A DNA stretch of 64,000 nt from NCBI RefSeq assembly GCF_020283565.1, contig NC_060060.1, positions 49,464,015 to 49,528,014 of the forward strand, given 5' to 3'. The position numbers and the translations under genes are program-made. Source of the DNA: Trifolium pratense (taxonomy: Eukaryota; Streptophyta; Magnoliopsida; Fabales; Fabaceae). The notes below the pieces were generated by a model that saw only the letters and a program-made list of their open reading frames with translations, searched no databases and was not told the DNA's origin. Shown here in pieces: positions 52,282-64,000 of this stretch. Every line of letters starts with the position of its first letter. Position 1 is the stretch's first letter.

Positions 52282-53490
52282 AGGTTATGGCGGAGAAACT
52301 GATTGTTGAAAATTCCGTTTTTTTTGTCTGTTAACAGAATTATTGAAAATCCACTTATAAGGTTGTACTCTTTTATGCATTTATAAGGAACAATTTTTGT
52401 ATTTATTAATTTAATTCTTAAGCTATCAAATTTTGCTTATCAACATGGTAACACTTATAAATACAAAAATAAAGGAAAAATTCCCAAGCTGTGTTATTTT
52501 AAATAGATGCATGGTTAATTACGTTCAACAGAAGGTTAATAGATATTATCATAATTTGTTATGACTCATTAACTATGATTTTATAAGGTGGAAATATTTT
52601 GATACTTTGATTCAGAGGTGACATTTTGTGAGTTGGAAATGTTCAAAGTCTGCATAGTTGCTATTACATCATTACGCGTTTACTTTTACTTGAAATTGCT
52701 CTCTTGAATTTAGCATTGCCACTATATACCATAATAATTTTAATAACCATTATCACATTCGAAGAAACTCCAACCCTACAAGTTTATCTAATCATATGTC
52801 ATAACCAAAACTTTCAAACATATATTTAATCATCACTTACTAACTCAAGCACTGAATCCATTTTACCATCAAGAAGCAAAATTTATAATTGAATTTAACG
52901 TGAGTCTGTCTATATACCACTGCCTATATATATGCAACACATAACATTATATTTGATTTGATCAGTGCCCAGGATTGTTTGTCTATTTGAAAATATAACC
53001 CCAAATTGCCTCCAATTTCTGAAAGAGGGTTGAGTTAGGTGGTTCAATGAGTTTGAACTAAGGGTTGAAAACATTAATATAACAACTAATATACTAACAA
53101 TTCCCTATCCAAAATTAGAAATCATAGAAAATTCCAAACTTAAGAGTTTTTCCGCTTGCTCACATATACTAGGGTTGTCCACCTGGATACATGCTCCTAA
53201 AACTTCAAAACAAAATAAGTTCCTATAAATGTATATTGCATATCATCTTTTGAATTGTCATATAACATTACAGTGTCAACAAATGTATAGCAGGGCTACG
53301 GAGATTATATCGTAGAACTCAAAAATCTTAATTACAACTTAAAACTTATTCAAAAAAAATTATAACTTAAAACTTTTCAAAGACTGTATACTTCCATAAA
53401 ATCCAACAGAAACAAATGACATATCCATATAGTAATTTATTGTGTGAGTGAGAGAGCGGGGGGATTTTGATAAAAAGTAATTATACAAAA
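52282..53490. other. intergenic, no gene; micro-insertion at 53331-53375; 3' flank of the HIR gene
   Basis: AT-rich. The last 100-200 bases before 53491 probably hold the 3' UTR of the minus-strand HIR gene. Confidence 0.45.
53331..53375 (+). mobile_element. tail-only micro-insertion (11 bp) with 17-bp direct repeats
   Basis: 'attacaacttaaaactt' at 53331-53347 recurs at 53359-53375 with one mismatch. The insert is 'attc' plus A7. Confidence 0.55.
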
Positions 53491-56400
53491 TCACTCAACA
53501 TCAGTAACTTGAGCACACGATGCTGCCATCATTCCATCGCGTATTTGACTACTGATATCCCTAACATGGCCAGGTCCATGTGGTATAAAAACTGTGGTAT
53601 TCTTTGAAGAGTTTCCAAGGTCTCTGATTGTGTCAAAGTACTGAGTAATCATGATAAGATCCATCACTTCTTTTGCTGAAGTTCCTTCTACCTTGTTAGA
53701 GAAATGCAAGATATTCTCTCTCAACCCATCCGTGATAGCTTGTCTCTGTCTTGCCACACCAACTCCGCCTAAATACTTTGATTCGGCTTCTGCTTCTGCC
53801 TTTTTGACTATAAGCACCTTGTCAGCTTCTCCTTTGAATTCACTGGCAAGTAGAAGCCTTTGAGCTGTGAAGTTAAATTAAAACTTGTTAGTTGAACTGC
53901 ACAAAAGATATTCTGATGCAATAAATGCACATACAGAGGATGCAGATGGAGTGTTGTCAATCGCAGATCAGGGGCACTACGCACACAGAGAGCTTAAGGT
54001 ATAAACAACATATAAGGCATGTCCTAAGTAGACAACACGACTGGTAAGCTAAGGGGCGTTGAAGGAGTTCTAAGAGGGCTAAAGTACAAACCCTGAAAGC
54101 TAATATAACCACTAATTACTAACAACTTTCATTTGCCTATAGAAAAAAGAACTAAGGTATGGAAAAATGGTTAGTTTTATCAAGTCCCTCTGGATCCCAC
54201 AAAACTAAAATTTAGGATGCACCACTTCATCAGATATCATGCAAATAAAATCATGGGAAAGAAACTGAAGTAGTAAAATATCAGAACACACAGAGTAATC
54301 TTTCAGAACCCAATTCTCAATTTTTTTTATTGAATATACTACTGCATACATACATTTTAATGGTTGTTATGGTCATAGGAAGAGAAGAAACAGTGTCTAA
54401 AAACCACAAAGTGTTATTACCTGCATTGATCTCATTCATTGCTCTGCGTACAGAAGGATCGGGTATAATGTCAACCATCAGTATGTGTTCTATGCTATAT
54501 CCATATTCTCCCATCACCTGATACATGAAATCCAAGAGGAGGAGAAAATTAGGAGATAGGTATATTGGCATGCACGTGAAAAAGGAAAGCAAGAAATTCC
54601 GAAAAAGTTATACATCACGACCATAATACAAGACATTAAATTAATAATCTAATAACTCATACTAGTAGAACCTTGAAGAAAGTGAATGAGAATATTGAAA
54701 TCTTGATTATCAAATATTTGAAAACAGACGGTTTAACATAAACTATCAAAGTTGCTATGAACTTGGTGTTCTTAAGCAAGATCTGAGGTTCAAGTATTAG
54801 GAATGGAAAAAATAGATGTTGAGAGTTTAACTTTTTTAAATGGGTCCATCCGGCGAGACTCAGATTAGTCTGCCGGCTTTATTTCTCTCTTTACTAACCC
54901 TTATCTCTCCTTTACACGTCCTCAAGTTAGAGAATCAATTTCCCCATAATATTTATTACTTTTTAGGATATTTGAGAGTCTAAGCCTAAAGCCTGGATCA
55001 GCAACGACAACCACAACCATCGCATAAAACAACAACTTTGTGATAGTTTGTAGTATTCTATCAAGACAAATTTTACAATGAACAACTTTGATAGGTGTTC
55101 TGCGGTGGACTGATACTTGAAAATTCTTTGAAACTCCAATGACGACAGATGTTTCCTTTCAAAAGTAGAAGCTCCTGATCGTCTATCATGTCTGAAACAG
55201 TGGCTTGATCGGTATTGGTTTGACAAAAACAAGGAAAAATGAATGTGGGATAATTTTGTTCAGTTTACTCTATCAGCTGGCGGATCTAGAGCACGTCGGT
55301 CTTTTTTACAACTCATTTGGCTTGCTAGTGTATGGGTTGTGTGGACGGAAAGAAATCACAGTTTATTCAGAGACTCAGTTAGTACTATTTCTCAGTTGTT
55401 GGACAAGATCAAGTTTTTCTCCTATAGGTGGTTGAAGACGACGAGTGTTACTTTAGTCTCAAACTATCATAGTTGGTGGTCTAGTCCTTTATTATGTTTG
55501 GGTCTTGTATGATTGTTCATTTCTTTCTGTGACTATTTGTAAACTCTGGTAGTCTATCTTGGCACATCTTGTGCTAAGGAGACTTGTTTGTTAATATATC
55601 TCATTTTTGCTTGTTCAAAAAAAAAAAAAGGAAAAATGAATGTGTGCCTCAGAGCTCAACTCAATGTTTTTTCTAGTTTCTATCGAACCGACACCGATCA
55701 AGTAACCATCTCAACTCTAAGGATGAGAATGACAGTGAGCTTCTACATATGAGGGGTGTTGCGATCACAGTTAGAGTTTCAAGTGATTTTTAAGTAGTCG
55801 CCCCGCTATGGACTGCTTATTAAGGTAATCCACCATATAATTCACCTTTTAAGATCCTTTTCACTTACTGAATCTTACATATTTCTGCGAAAATGACCAT
55901 ATATTTTTTACTATAATTAACATGATTTGATAAAAGCAGTGATATTCACCTTTCCGAGCTCTTCCATGACTCCTTTGGCAACCTCACCTTTTTGCTCAAA
56001 CAGCTCATCCAAATTCATCCTCGGAACAATAGCACGAGCCACTACAACAACAACATCATCATCGAACCACACACCATTAAATAAATCAAAAACTAAAACT
56101 AAAAAAAAAATCCATAGGGATAAGAATATCAGTGGTAAAGTGGTCATCATATAAAACCCACATTAAAACAACCAAAATCATAAATAAAGACAAGATAAAA
56201 ACACAAACCATCGAAAACATAAGCCTGGATCTGTTCCTGTGGATTTTGCAACTCGTAAAAAGCATCATCAGCATTTTCCTTAACCACACGGTATTGAATC
56301 GAACATATCAACTGCACAAACACGTTGTCCTGCACCCACACACAAAAACATCTCACTATTACTATTACATAAAATATCATCAATTATTAAAATTAATAGA

Positions 56401-57174
56401 TACAACAAATTCAAGTGATTAACAAGTTTCAATTAAGGTCGAACCGAACTCATAAAAGTAAAGTTGAGAAGATCAAATTGATCCTAATCCGAATTCCTAT
56501 GCGCTCAAGTGATTAATGAATTTCAATTAAAGTTGAGAAATAAAATGAAGTAATCCAACTCAAGTGGTTAATGAAAATATAAAACCAACAAACATTCAAT
56601 TGCGTTCATCCAAAAAGTGCTGAAATAATATTTATCCAAACATTACTTAAATCCTGCCAAACTCCAAATTAGTAGAATCATTCTTATTTAAAACCATAGG
56701 TTAAGAACAAAAAATAAAAAAGTTCAATTAAGGTTATAAAACCATCATAAATTAAAATTGATAAATAAAACAAAATCAACTAATTAACTCGTTTCAATTA
56801 AGGTCTTGTAATTCTTAGTCCAAATTTTACTTCCAATCGATGAACAGACTCAAGTGATTAATGAGTTTCAATCAAAGCCAAATCAAAATTTTAGACCAAA
56901 TTACTTACTATAAATTAAAATCATCAAACAAAATGAATTATCAGTTTACTTAATGAAAATTGTGATTAGTGATAATTACCTTGGTTTTGGTTTCGATTTT
57001 GACGTCGAGGGAAGAGATACGGGTGGAGAGAATACCAGCAAGACATTCACCGACGAAAGGGTTAAAGAATTGAAAACCAGGTTGAGCAACTCGATGAAAA
57101 CGACCCCACTGTTCAACAATACCGACGCTTGATTGTTCAACGCATCCACAGAATAAACAGAACGTATTCCCCAT
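53491..57174 (-). CDS. HIR: hypersensitive-induced reaction (HIR) protein, SPFH/band-7 family, five exons
   Basis: 292-residue protein of the plasma-membrane HIR family, SPFH scaffold proteins linked to membrane microdomains, immune receptor complexes and hypersensitive cell death. Exons in gene order: 57174-56980, 56329-56209, 56041-55950, 54517-54421 and 53864-53491 (stop TGA). All borders are GT-AG and phases agree. The N-terminus [11 protein letters not shown] has Gly2 for myristoylation and Cys6, Cys9 and Cys11 as palmitoylation candidates, as usual for HIR. SPFH core: [50 protein letters not shown], then [13 protein letters not shown] Glu/Ala-rich coiled coil follows ([13 protein letters not shown]). 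C-terminal motifs are [27 protein letters not shown] and [12 protein letters not shown]. The sequence is closest, from memory, to Arabidopsis At5g51570. Intron 3 holds a LINE fragment; nothing in the exons is broken. Confidence 0.96.
55231..55644 (+). mobile_element. 5'-truncated LINE (380 bp) with 17-bp target duplications, in HIR intron 3
   Basis: 'aaggaaaaatgaatgtg' is perfect at 55231-55247 and 55628-55644. The insert 55248-55627 ends '...tttgcttgttc' plus poly(A). It encodes the terminal part of a plant LINE polyprotein ([47 protein letters not shown], then stop). It is antisense to the HIR gene. Its 'ttc-A(n)' end is the one seen in several micro-insertions. Confidence 0.9.
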
Positions 57175-58472
<1,298 letters not shown>

Positions 58473-58552
58473 CATAAATGTTGTATTTAAGAGTTATTTA
58501 TATATATAGGTAAAAAAAGTTATTTATATAAAAATAAATTTATATGATATAG

Positions 58553-59845
58553 TTGGTTTATTTAATTTCAGATTTAGTTTTGAGCGATTATCAAATCAAG
58601 AGCTACGCACTTGCAGAAATTGAGAAATTGCTCCAAAGTAATTGTGCCAGTCTAGAGGATTATCCACCAATGCCTTGGTCTGATAGCGAATTGTTGACGG
58701 CGTCCGAAAACCGGTTGATATATGATGAGTTGAATTATGACAGACAAAAGTTGATGGAGGAACATGTTTGATTGATGTCAACAATCACTTTGGAACAGAG
58801 GAGCGTATATCATAAGATTATGACAAAGGTGAATGAAAATAAACCGGGCCTTTTTTTCCTTTACGACTATGGTGGAATATATAAGACTTTTATCTGGAGA
58901 GCTTTATTTGCTGCATTTCGATCAAGAGGCGATATTGTTTTAAATGTTGCATCAAGTGGTATTGCAACACTGCTATTACCTGACGGAAGAACTGCAATTC
59001 CAAATTTTGCCTTCCCATAAATGTAGACGAATACTCTACTTGCACTATTCATCATAACAGTCATTTAGCACAATTGATTGCCAAGGCAAGGCTCATTATA
59101 TGGGACGAACCTCCTATGATGCACAAACATTGTTTTGAGGCGGTTGATCGCACCTTAGGGGATTTTCTTACACCTTATGATGAGCGCAATAAATACATTC
59201 CTTTTGGGAAAAAATTTGTAGTATTTAGTGGTGGTTTTCGACAGATTCTATTGGTCATACCCAAAGGAACTAGGCAGCCAGTTGTAAATGCTAGCATTAA
59301 TTCATCCAAAATTTGGCATCATTGCGAAGTATTAACCACTAATATAAGACTTTTGCATGGTAGTGTTGGTCAGGATCTACATGAAAGAAAAATGTTCTCA
59401 GATTGGGTTTTCGAAATTGATGATGGAAGTATTGGAAACAGAGATGATGTTGACATCACGCTGCGTATTCCAGATGATGTTCTGATTCCAAAAAAATCAA
59501 TTGTTGACTTGATTAATGAGTACATGTTGTCATTGATAGACGGTGATGAGAAAGTATATTTGAGCTACGATTCTCCAGATAATGATAACTCTGGCTTCGA
59601 CAGGCTGGATGATATACACACCCCCAGTTTTTTAAATACAATTGTTTGTTCGGGCCTTCCAAATCGTAAGTTACTATTGAAAGTTTGAGTTCTAGTTATG
59701 TTATTGAGAAATATTGATCCAGCTCATGGGTTGTGCAATGGAACTCGGTTGACTATTATAAAGATGAGACAATTTATTATAGAAGGAAAGGTAATATCAG
59801 GAAGCAATATAGGCGACAAAGTTTTTATTCCTAAATTATCCCTAA
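58553..59845 (+). pseudogene. Helitron PIF1-like helicase, N-terminal part of the remnant
   Basis: Pieces of the Helitron Rep/helicase C-terminal helicase: ITLEQRSVYHKIM; the Walker A region FLYDYGGIYKT, where the family has GGTGKT; NVASSGIATLLLPDGRTA; the Walker B region LIIWDEPPMMHKHCFEAVDR, family usually DEAPM; FRQILLVIPKGTRQPVVNAS; and MLLRNIDPAHGLCNGTRLTI. Lesions: TGA at 58769, a one-base frameshift near 59015, and TGA at 59686, besides the Walker A loss. The reading continues to the insertion point at 59841-59845 and resumes at 62622. It is a dead autonomous-type Helitron; the N-terminal Rep domain was not seen. Confidence 0.88.
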
Positions 59846-59970
59846 TGAAGTGGAAGAAATAGTCACAAGAAAGGGGGGGTTTGAATTGTGACCCTTTTAA
59901 AATTAATCCTGCACTCTACAAAATTAATCTCAAGTGTATACTTGGATAAATGTTAGTGGAATATAAAACA

Positions 59971-60032
59971 GCTTGTTCTGAGAATGTTCTCTGCTGCGTG
60001 AGCTTGTTCTGAGAATGTTCTCTGCTGCGTGA
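59971..60032. repeat. 31-bp tandem repeat, two copies
   Basis: Two identical 31-bp units beginning 'gcttgttctgagaatg', inside the LTR-type insertion. Confidence 0.9.
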
Positions 60033-60861
60033 GAATTCAAAGTGAATGTAGATTAAGTGGTTTGTGTGATGTGTGTTTGTAGTAAATAAATAGTTAAAGG
60101 TAAGAGAGATTCACACACAAAAGTTATACTGGTTCACCCAAATCCTGGGCTAGTCCAGTCCCCACGCCTGTGAGTTTTCCACTATGATCTCAAGATACTA
60201 CCGATCTCAAATACAAATCTTCTTTGATCTAAACCACGATCAGAAACCTCCAATCCCTACAAGCTTGATCTACCTCAGCCTTACAGAGGTGTCACTCAAT
60301 CAATAGTTACGTATTGACTTGAGCCAATCTTCTTTTTACAAAGGGAAGTTGTTCTGGATCTAAGCTTATACAAAAACTCAAAACTAGTTTGAGAAGCTTA
60401 TACAAAATACACTCAATACACTCAGTAATATTGTGATCCAATAGGTTGATAGAGAGCTGGAGTGTGAGTGGTAAAATTGAGAGACAAAGATATAACCACT
60501 TAAAAGTGGGTTATGTTGAAAAGTGGTCTCTTGAGAAATTTGCTTGTAGAAACTCAAAGGTTGTTTGAGAAGCAAATAGAAACACTCAATAAACTCAGAA
60601 GTATGATGTGAATGAAGAGCCTGAGTTTGAGTGATGAAAGAAGAGTTTTAGGACTTGTAGACAAAAACAAGTAATTGATGATTTGTAGCTTGAACTCTTA
60701 CTCTTTCTCTTGGATTTGCTTGCCTTTTATAGATGCAACCTTATGTGTGAGTCTTGGCCTTCAAGTATATCAGTTAGAGAGCAAATTATAGCTGTTACTC
60801 AGTGCCAAAGATGCTTTAGACAGCTGCTGCAAAATTGCAGATTCTCTGTTCAGTCTTGGAA

Positions 60862-61241
60862 CAGTCTTGAACTTCATTTTGCTTTGATCCATAAGATCCA
60901 AATATGTGTGAGCTGTTACCAAGTACATATGAGTTGTTTCTTACTTCCTTCCACTGTCATGTATCAGATATAGCCGTTTGGAACCTCAGAAAAAGGACTT
61001 ATGACAGTTGGAAATGGTTTTGAAAAACTGTGTGCAGGATCATTCTTGCATCAGTCTTGAACTGAATTTTGCTTTGATCTACAAGAGCCAAAGAAGTGTG
61101 AGCTGTTGGCAAGTACAAATGAGTTGTTTCCTGCTTCATTCCAATGTCAGAGGTCAGATATAGCCGTTTGGAACCTCAGTAAAAGGACTCATGACAGTTG
61201 GAGGTGGTTTTGCAAAACTGTGTGCAGGAACGTTCTTGAAT
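60862..61241. repeat. 190-bp tandem repeat, two copies
   Basis: Units 60862-61051 and 61052-61241 each start 'cagtcttgaact' and contain 'agatatagccgtttggaacc' and 'aaactgtgtgcagga'. A third partial start follows at 61242. Divergence between units is roughly one base in ten. Confidence 0.9.
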
Positions 61242-62616
61242 CAGTCTTGAACCAGTCTTGACTGTATCAGCAAGTGTGATGAAACTTCATCTCTATTTTC
61301 TTTGTGATGTGCAGCTGTTCAGTAGGCTTAAGGACACTTCAGAAATAGGTTTAGCTTGGGAATAAAACAGCTGGAAAAGTACAAGAGCATATGAGACAAA
61401 AAGTACTTCTATGACACCACCATTGAAGAATGTTCCCACATAGTCTTTTTGCAAGTACATCATAACTCATGGTTCACAATGTGTTGTTGCATTCTGATTG
61501 GTCTATGATATTTGATCAGGTATTTTTATTGGATGATCAATACCATAAAAGATCATGAAAGATCAAGCTTATAATTCATTGCATGAATTATGACTAGGAA
61601 AGGTATATGCTCATTTTCCATCAAAAGTGTTGATCCAAAAAGATATTATCTTCTGTAGAGATTTGATCCATATTTCCTTTGTAAAGTGCTTATTTGTTTT
61701 GTCCAAAGTTGACTTATAAAATCAGAAAGCACTTAATCCAAAATGTGCTTATATTCAAAAGTGCAGTCTGCCTGTTAAGAATGTTCTCAAATCATTCTTG
61801 AAACAGTATCTCAAGATTTTCTTAAAGAGGGATCTTCATGTTGCTGCAAAACTTTCCACAATTCCTCTTGATGTTTTGCACACATTGTTGCTTGTTCATT
61901 GAGTACTTTGAGATGCTTTTAGTGGAGGCGTGGGAGTGCTCATCATGAGGATTATCATTTTCTAGCTTAGACAATGATTGAAACTTTTATGCCTTGTGGT
62001 GCATAAGCTCCTTTGTAAATTCATGGAAAATCATTCTTAGATCATTCTTGTCTTGAGAAGCTAAGATGAAACTTTGAGTAGGTTTTGAAGATCTTCAACA
62101 TATGCATAATTTCCATTGATGTTAATTGTAGTAGTAAATCCTCAAAGCATGTAACAAAACTCAATGTGAGTTTTGACATGATAACATCAAATATGTTCTT
62201 GTGTAGCTTGTGATGCAAGTATTTCCATCAACTATGATCTTCATATTCTTCCTTGAATCTTTAAGCTCATTGTGAACCTTGTGGTGATGAGGAAGACTAT
62301 TAACCATGAAACTTGCTTTCTTGTTTGAATCTTCAAATGAAACTTCTTATGATTCAAACAACATCCTTTAAAAATCTTCATGAAGCTTGTGATGCTATTG
62401 TTATGATCATCTGATGCTACTCTGATTCTTTCATTGCTTGAGTATATAAAATGTACTTGTTGATGTGAGTGGCTTCTAGATTGTCCACTTTTGTCATTAC
62501 CTATCTTTCAACAAAAACTCAAGTGCAAACATCAGTAGATCACCATTCATAAAACTTAACATTTATTCCATAAGGTTTGTTGTCATTAAAACACTAAAAT
62601 GGATTTTGCCTCAACA

Positions 62617-62790
62617 CCTAACACCATCTGACGTCATCGTCCCTTTCAAATTTCAACGTCGGCAGTTTCCTATCGTTGTTTCATTTGCGATGACTGTTAA
62701 CAAGAGTCAGGGTCAGTCACTGAAAAATGTTAGAGTGTATCCTCTGCAATCAGTATTTTTACATGATCAATTCACAACTTTGAAGCTAGA
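62617..62790 (+). pseudogene. Helitron PIF1-like helicase, C-terminal part of the remnant
   Basis: The frame continues the helicase after the insertion: PFKFQRRQFPIVVSFAMTVN and KSQGQSLKNVRVY, the conserved motif VI region of PIF1-like helicases. It diverges from the family after about VFLHDQ and ends at TAA near 62800, so the terminal part is lost. Confidence 0.85.
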
Positions 62791-62800
62791 ATGGACATAA

Positions 62801-64000
62801 ATTGAGCAACCAAATTGGATAAAAGGGTCATAATGAAATTGGGGAAAAGAGAGAAAATTAGGGTTCTTAGATTCACCCATAGAAGAGCTTCTTGTTTCTT
62901 TCACCTTCCAATGATTTGAAGAAGCCATTCCACCACCCATCATGCTGGAAAAGAGAAGAATGAGGAAGAAAACACTATTAAGGTGATGGAGAAAGCTCCC
63001 ATATATATAAAGAAGACAAATTTCGGTCAAATGCCCCATATGACGTGGCTATTCACTCAAATCAGTATATGTGGTGTGGAGTCCGAGTAGCAGTTGCCAT
63101 GTACTCAACTAACGTCCACGTCATCAAAATAGACGGAGTAAACGAAGCAAAGGGATATTTGATAGACGTCTTATGTTAATTTTTATGGAATTAGAATGGA
63201 ATATTTAAAGTTATAACGAGTTATAAATTGAGAGATAAACTTCAAGTCATTATTGTTAATTTTTTATGAGTCCTCACGTTCTTCACTGTGTTTTTCTTTT
63301 TCTGCATCGTAAGTCACCTATTCAACAAATCTCATTTGCAATTGCACACTCCTCTATTTTCCATCTCTGTATAGATGCAGACGGGTGACACACTCGCAAG
63401 TTCACTAGTATGTCGTTGTAAAAAGAGTATTGAATCCATAGGGACTAATGAGTAACATGGTAGAATTATAATCAAGGCAAATTTTATAATTATATGATGA
63501 GATTATTAGAGAAATGATTATGATTTCTATGAAGATGAATATGGATTTTATGGCGATCAAACAAGCAAGCAACAATGATTGATTTTCTTATAATATAAAG
63601 TACACCCAAGGTTATGAATTTCATCTAAAGCACAAATTTCCAATTCTTCCCCTATGCGTGTCTCTGTTATGTGAAAACCTATCTTTTTAAAAGTAAGTAA
63701 AGAGGTACCTTAACTTGTGAAACAACACTCTGTCTCACCGCAGTTGTCAAGCGCGTCAGTCCATCGTAGCCCAACACCTTAGCACCCCAACGCCTCCATG
63801 CTTACAAAACATCCATCATTATCACATCGGTTGTCAAGCACCCTAGATAGTCACTCTTCAAACACGTTTGGAGACATTGGTCATAGGTTGCAGAATATCA
63901 AGATACTGACTTCACCTCTTAATCCATCAGCAAATACTCCAAGATAAATAATAGAAATCAGTTGCAACATATGATAATTCTTGCTAGTAATCATCAGCAA
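62801..64000. other. no gene recognised; repeat-like sequence to the window end
   Basis: The 90-codon minus-strand frame at 62767-63039 shows no domain. 63380-63480 ('cacactcgcaagttcactag' and following) looks like plant repeat sequence. 63710-63860 is unusually C-rich but without a readable frame. Confidence 0.35.

Larger units (their letters stand above)
59841..62621. mobile_element. LTR-type insertion, 2771 bp, in the Helitron helicase
   Basis: The insert 59846-62616 starts 'tgaagtggaag' and ends 'tttgcctcaaca' (TG...CA), with the perfect 5-bp duplication 'cctaa' at 59841-59845 and 62617-62621. Dropping the insert and one duplication leaves the helicase frame continuous over the junction (LSL then TPSD). 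No gag, protease, reverse transcriptase or integrase sequence was seen, and the two ends are not direct repeats. It is therefore a large solo LTR or a coding-free element. It contains a 31-bp tandem repeat (59971-60032) and a 190-bp tandem repeat (60862-61241). Confidence 0.8.

Noticed and set aside
58492..58530. Another tail-only insertion ('agttatttatata' repeats)
   Set aside because: The repeats are nearly pure AT next to a TA microsatellite, so slippage explains them.
62767..63039. 90-codon minus-strand gene
   Set aside because: Overlaps the end of the helicase remnant and shows no family resemblance.

Overview
The window is AT-rich plant nuclear DNA with intron-containing genes, separated by long stretches of transposon and repeat remnants. 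Protein similarity recalled from memory, together with the LINE and MITE types, points to a legume, most likely a Medicago-like genome. That species call is inference. No organellar, bacterial or viral genome segment was recognised.

Genes. (1) 101-2105 (+): the last nine exons of a cytosolic enolase, cut by the left window edge. (2) 5261-13077 (+): a complete 12-exon gene for a 368-residue DUF89 (damage-control phosphatase) protein like Arabidopsis At2g17340. It has one GC-AG intron and a tenth intron full of retroposons. (3) 30229-32763 (+): an intronless 844-residue BED zinc finger / DUF659 / hAT-like protein, probably a domesticated transposase of the At1g12380 type. (4) 53491-57174 (-): a complete five-exon HIR (hypersensitive-induced reaction, SPFH/prohibitin) gene with a LINE fragment in intron 3. 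These four genes are unrelated housekeeping or regulatory genes and do not form a pathway.

Mobile DNA. 13078-29890 holds nested hAT elements, an unusual minisatellite, two LINE 3' ends, SINEs, a Stowaway MITE and foldback elements. 32764-53490 holds a non-autonomous Helitron, a solo LTR inside a tandemly repeated sequence, a pogo/Emigrant-like MITE and a Mutator-like MITE with a perfect 9-bp target duplication. 58553-62790 is a dead Helitron helicase (two nonsense codons, one frameshift, damaged Walker A), split by a 2771-bp LTR-type insertion. Removing that insertion together with one 5-bp duplication would leave a continuous reading frame across the junction.

Main unexplained signal. At about 17 places an 11-28 bp, mostly homopolymeric A or T insert carrying a few non-A bases is flanked by 9-17 bp direct repeats. 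These look like extremely truncated target-primed reverse-transcription products ('tail-only' LINE/SINE insertions). They form a size series with the 86-, 380-, 752- and 938-bp insertions also present. At two sites a paralogous copy in the same window has the empty site.
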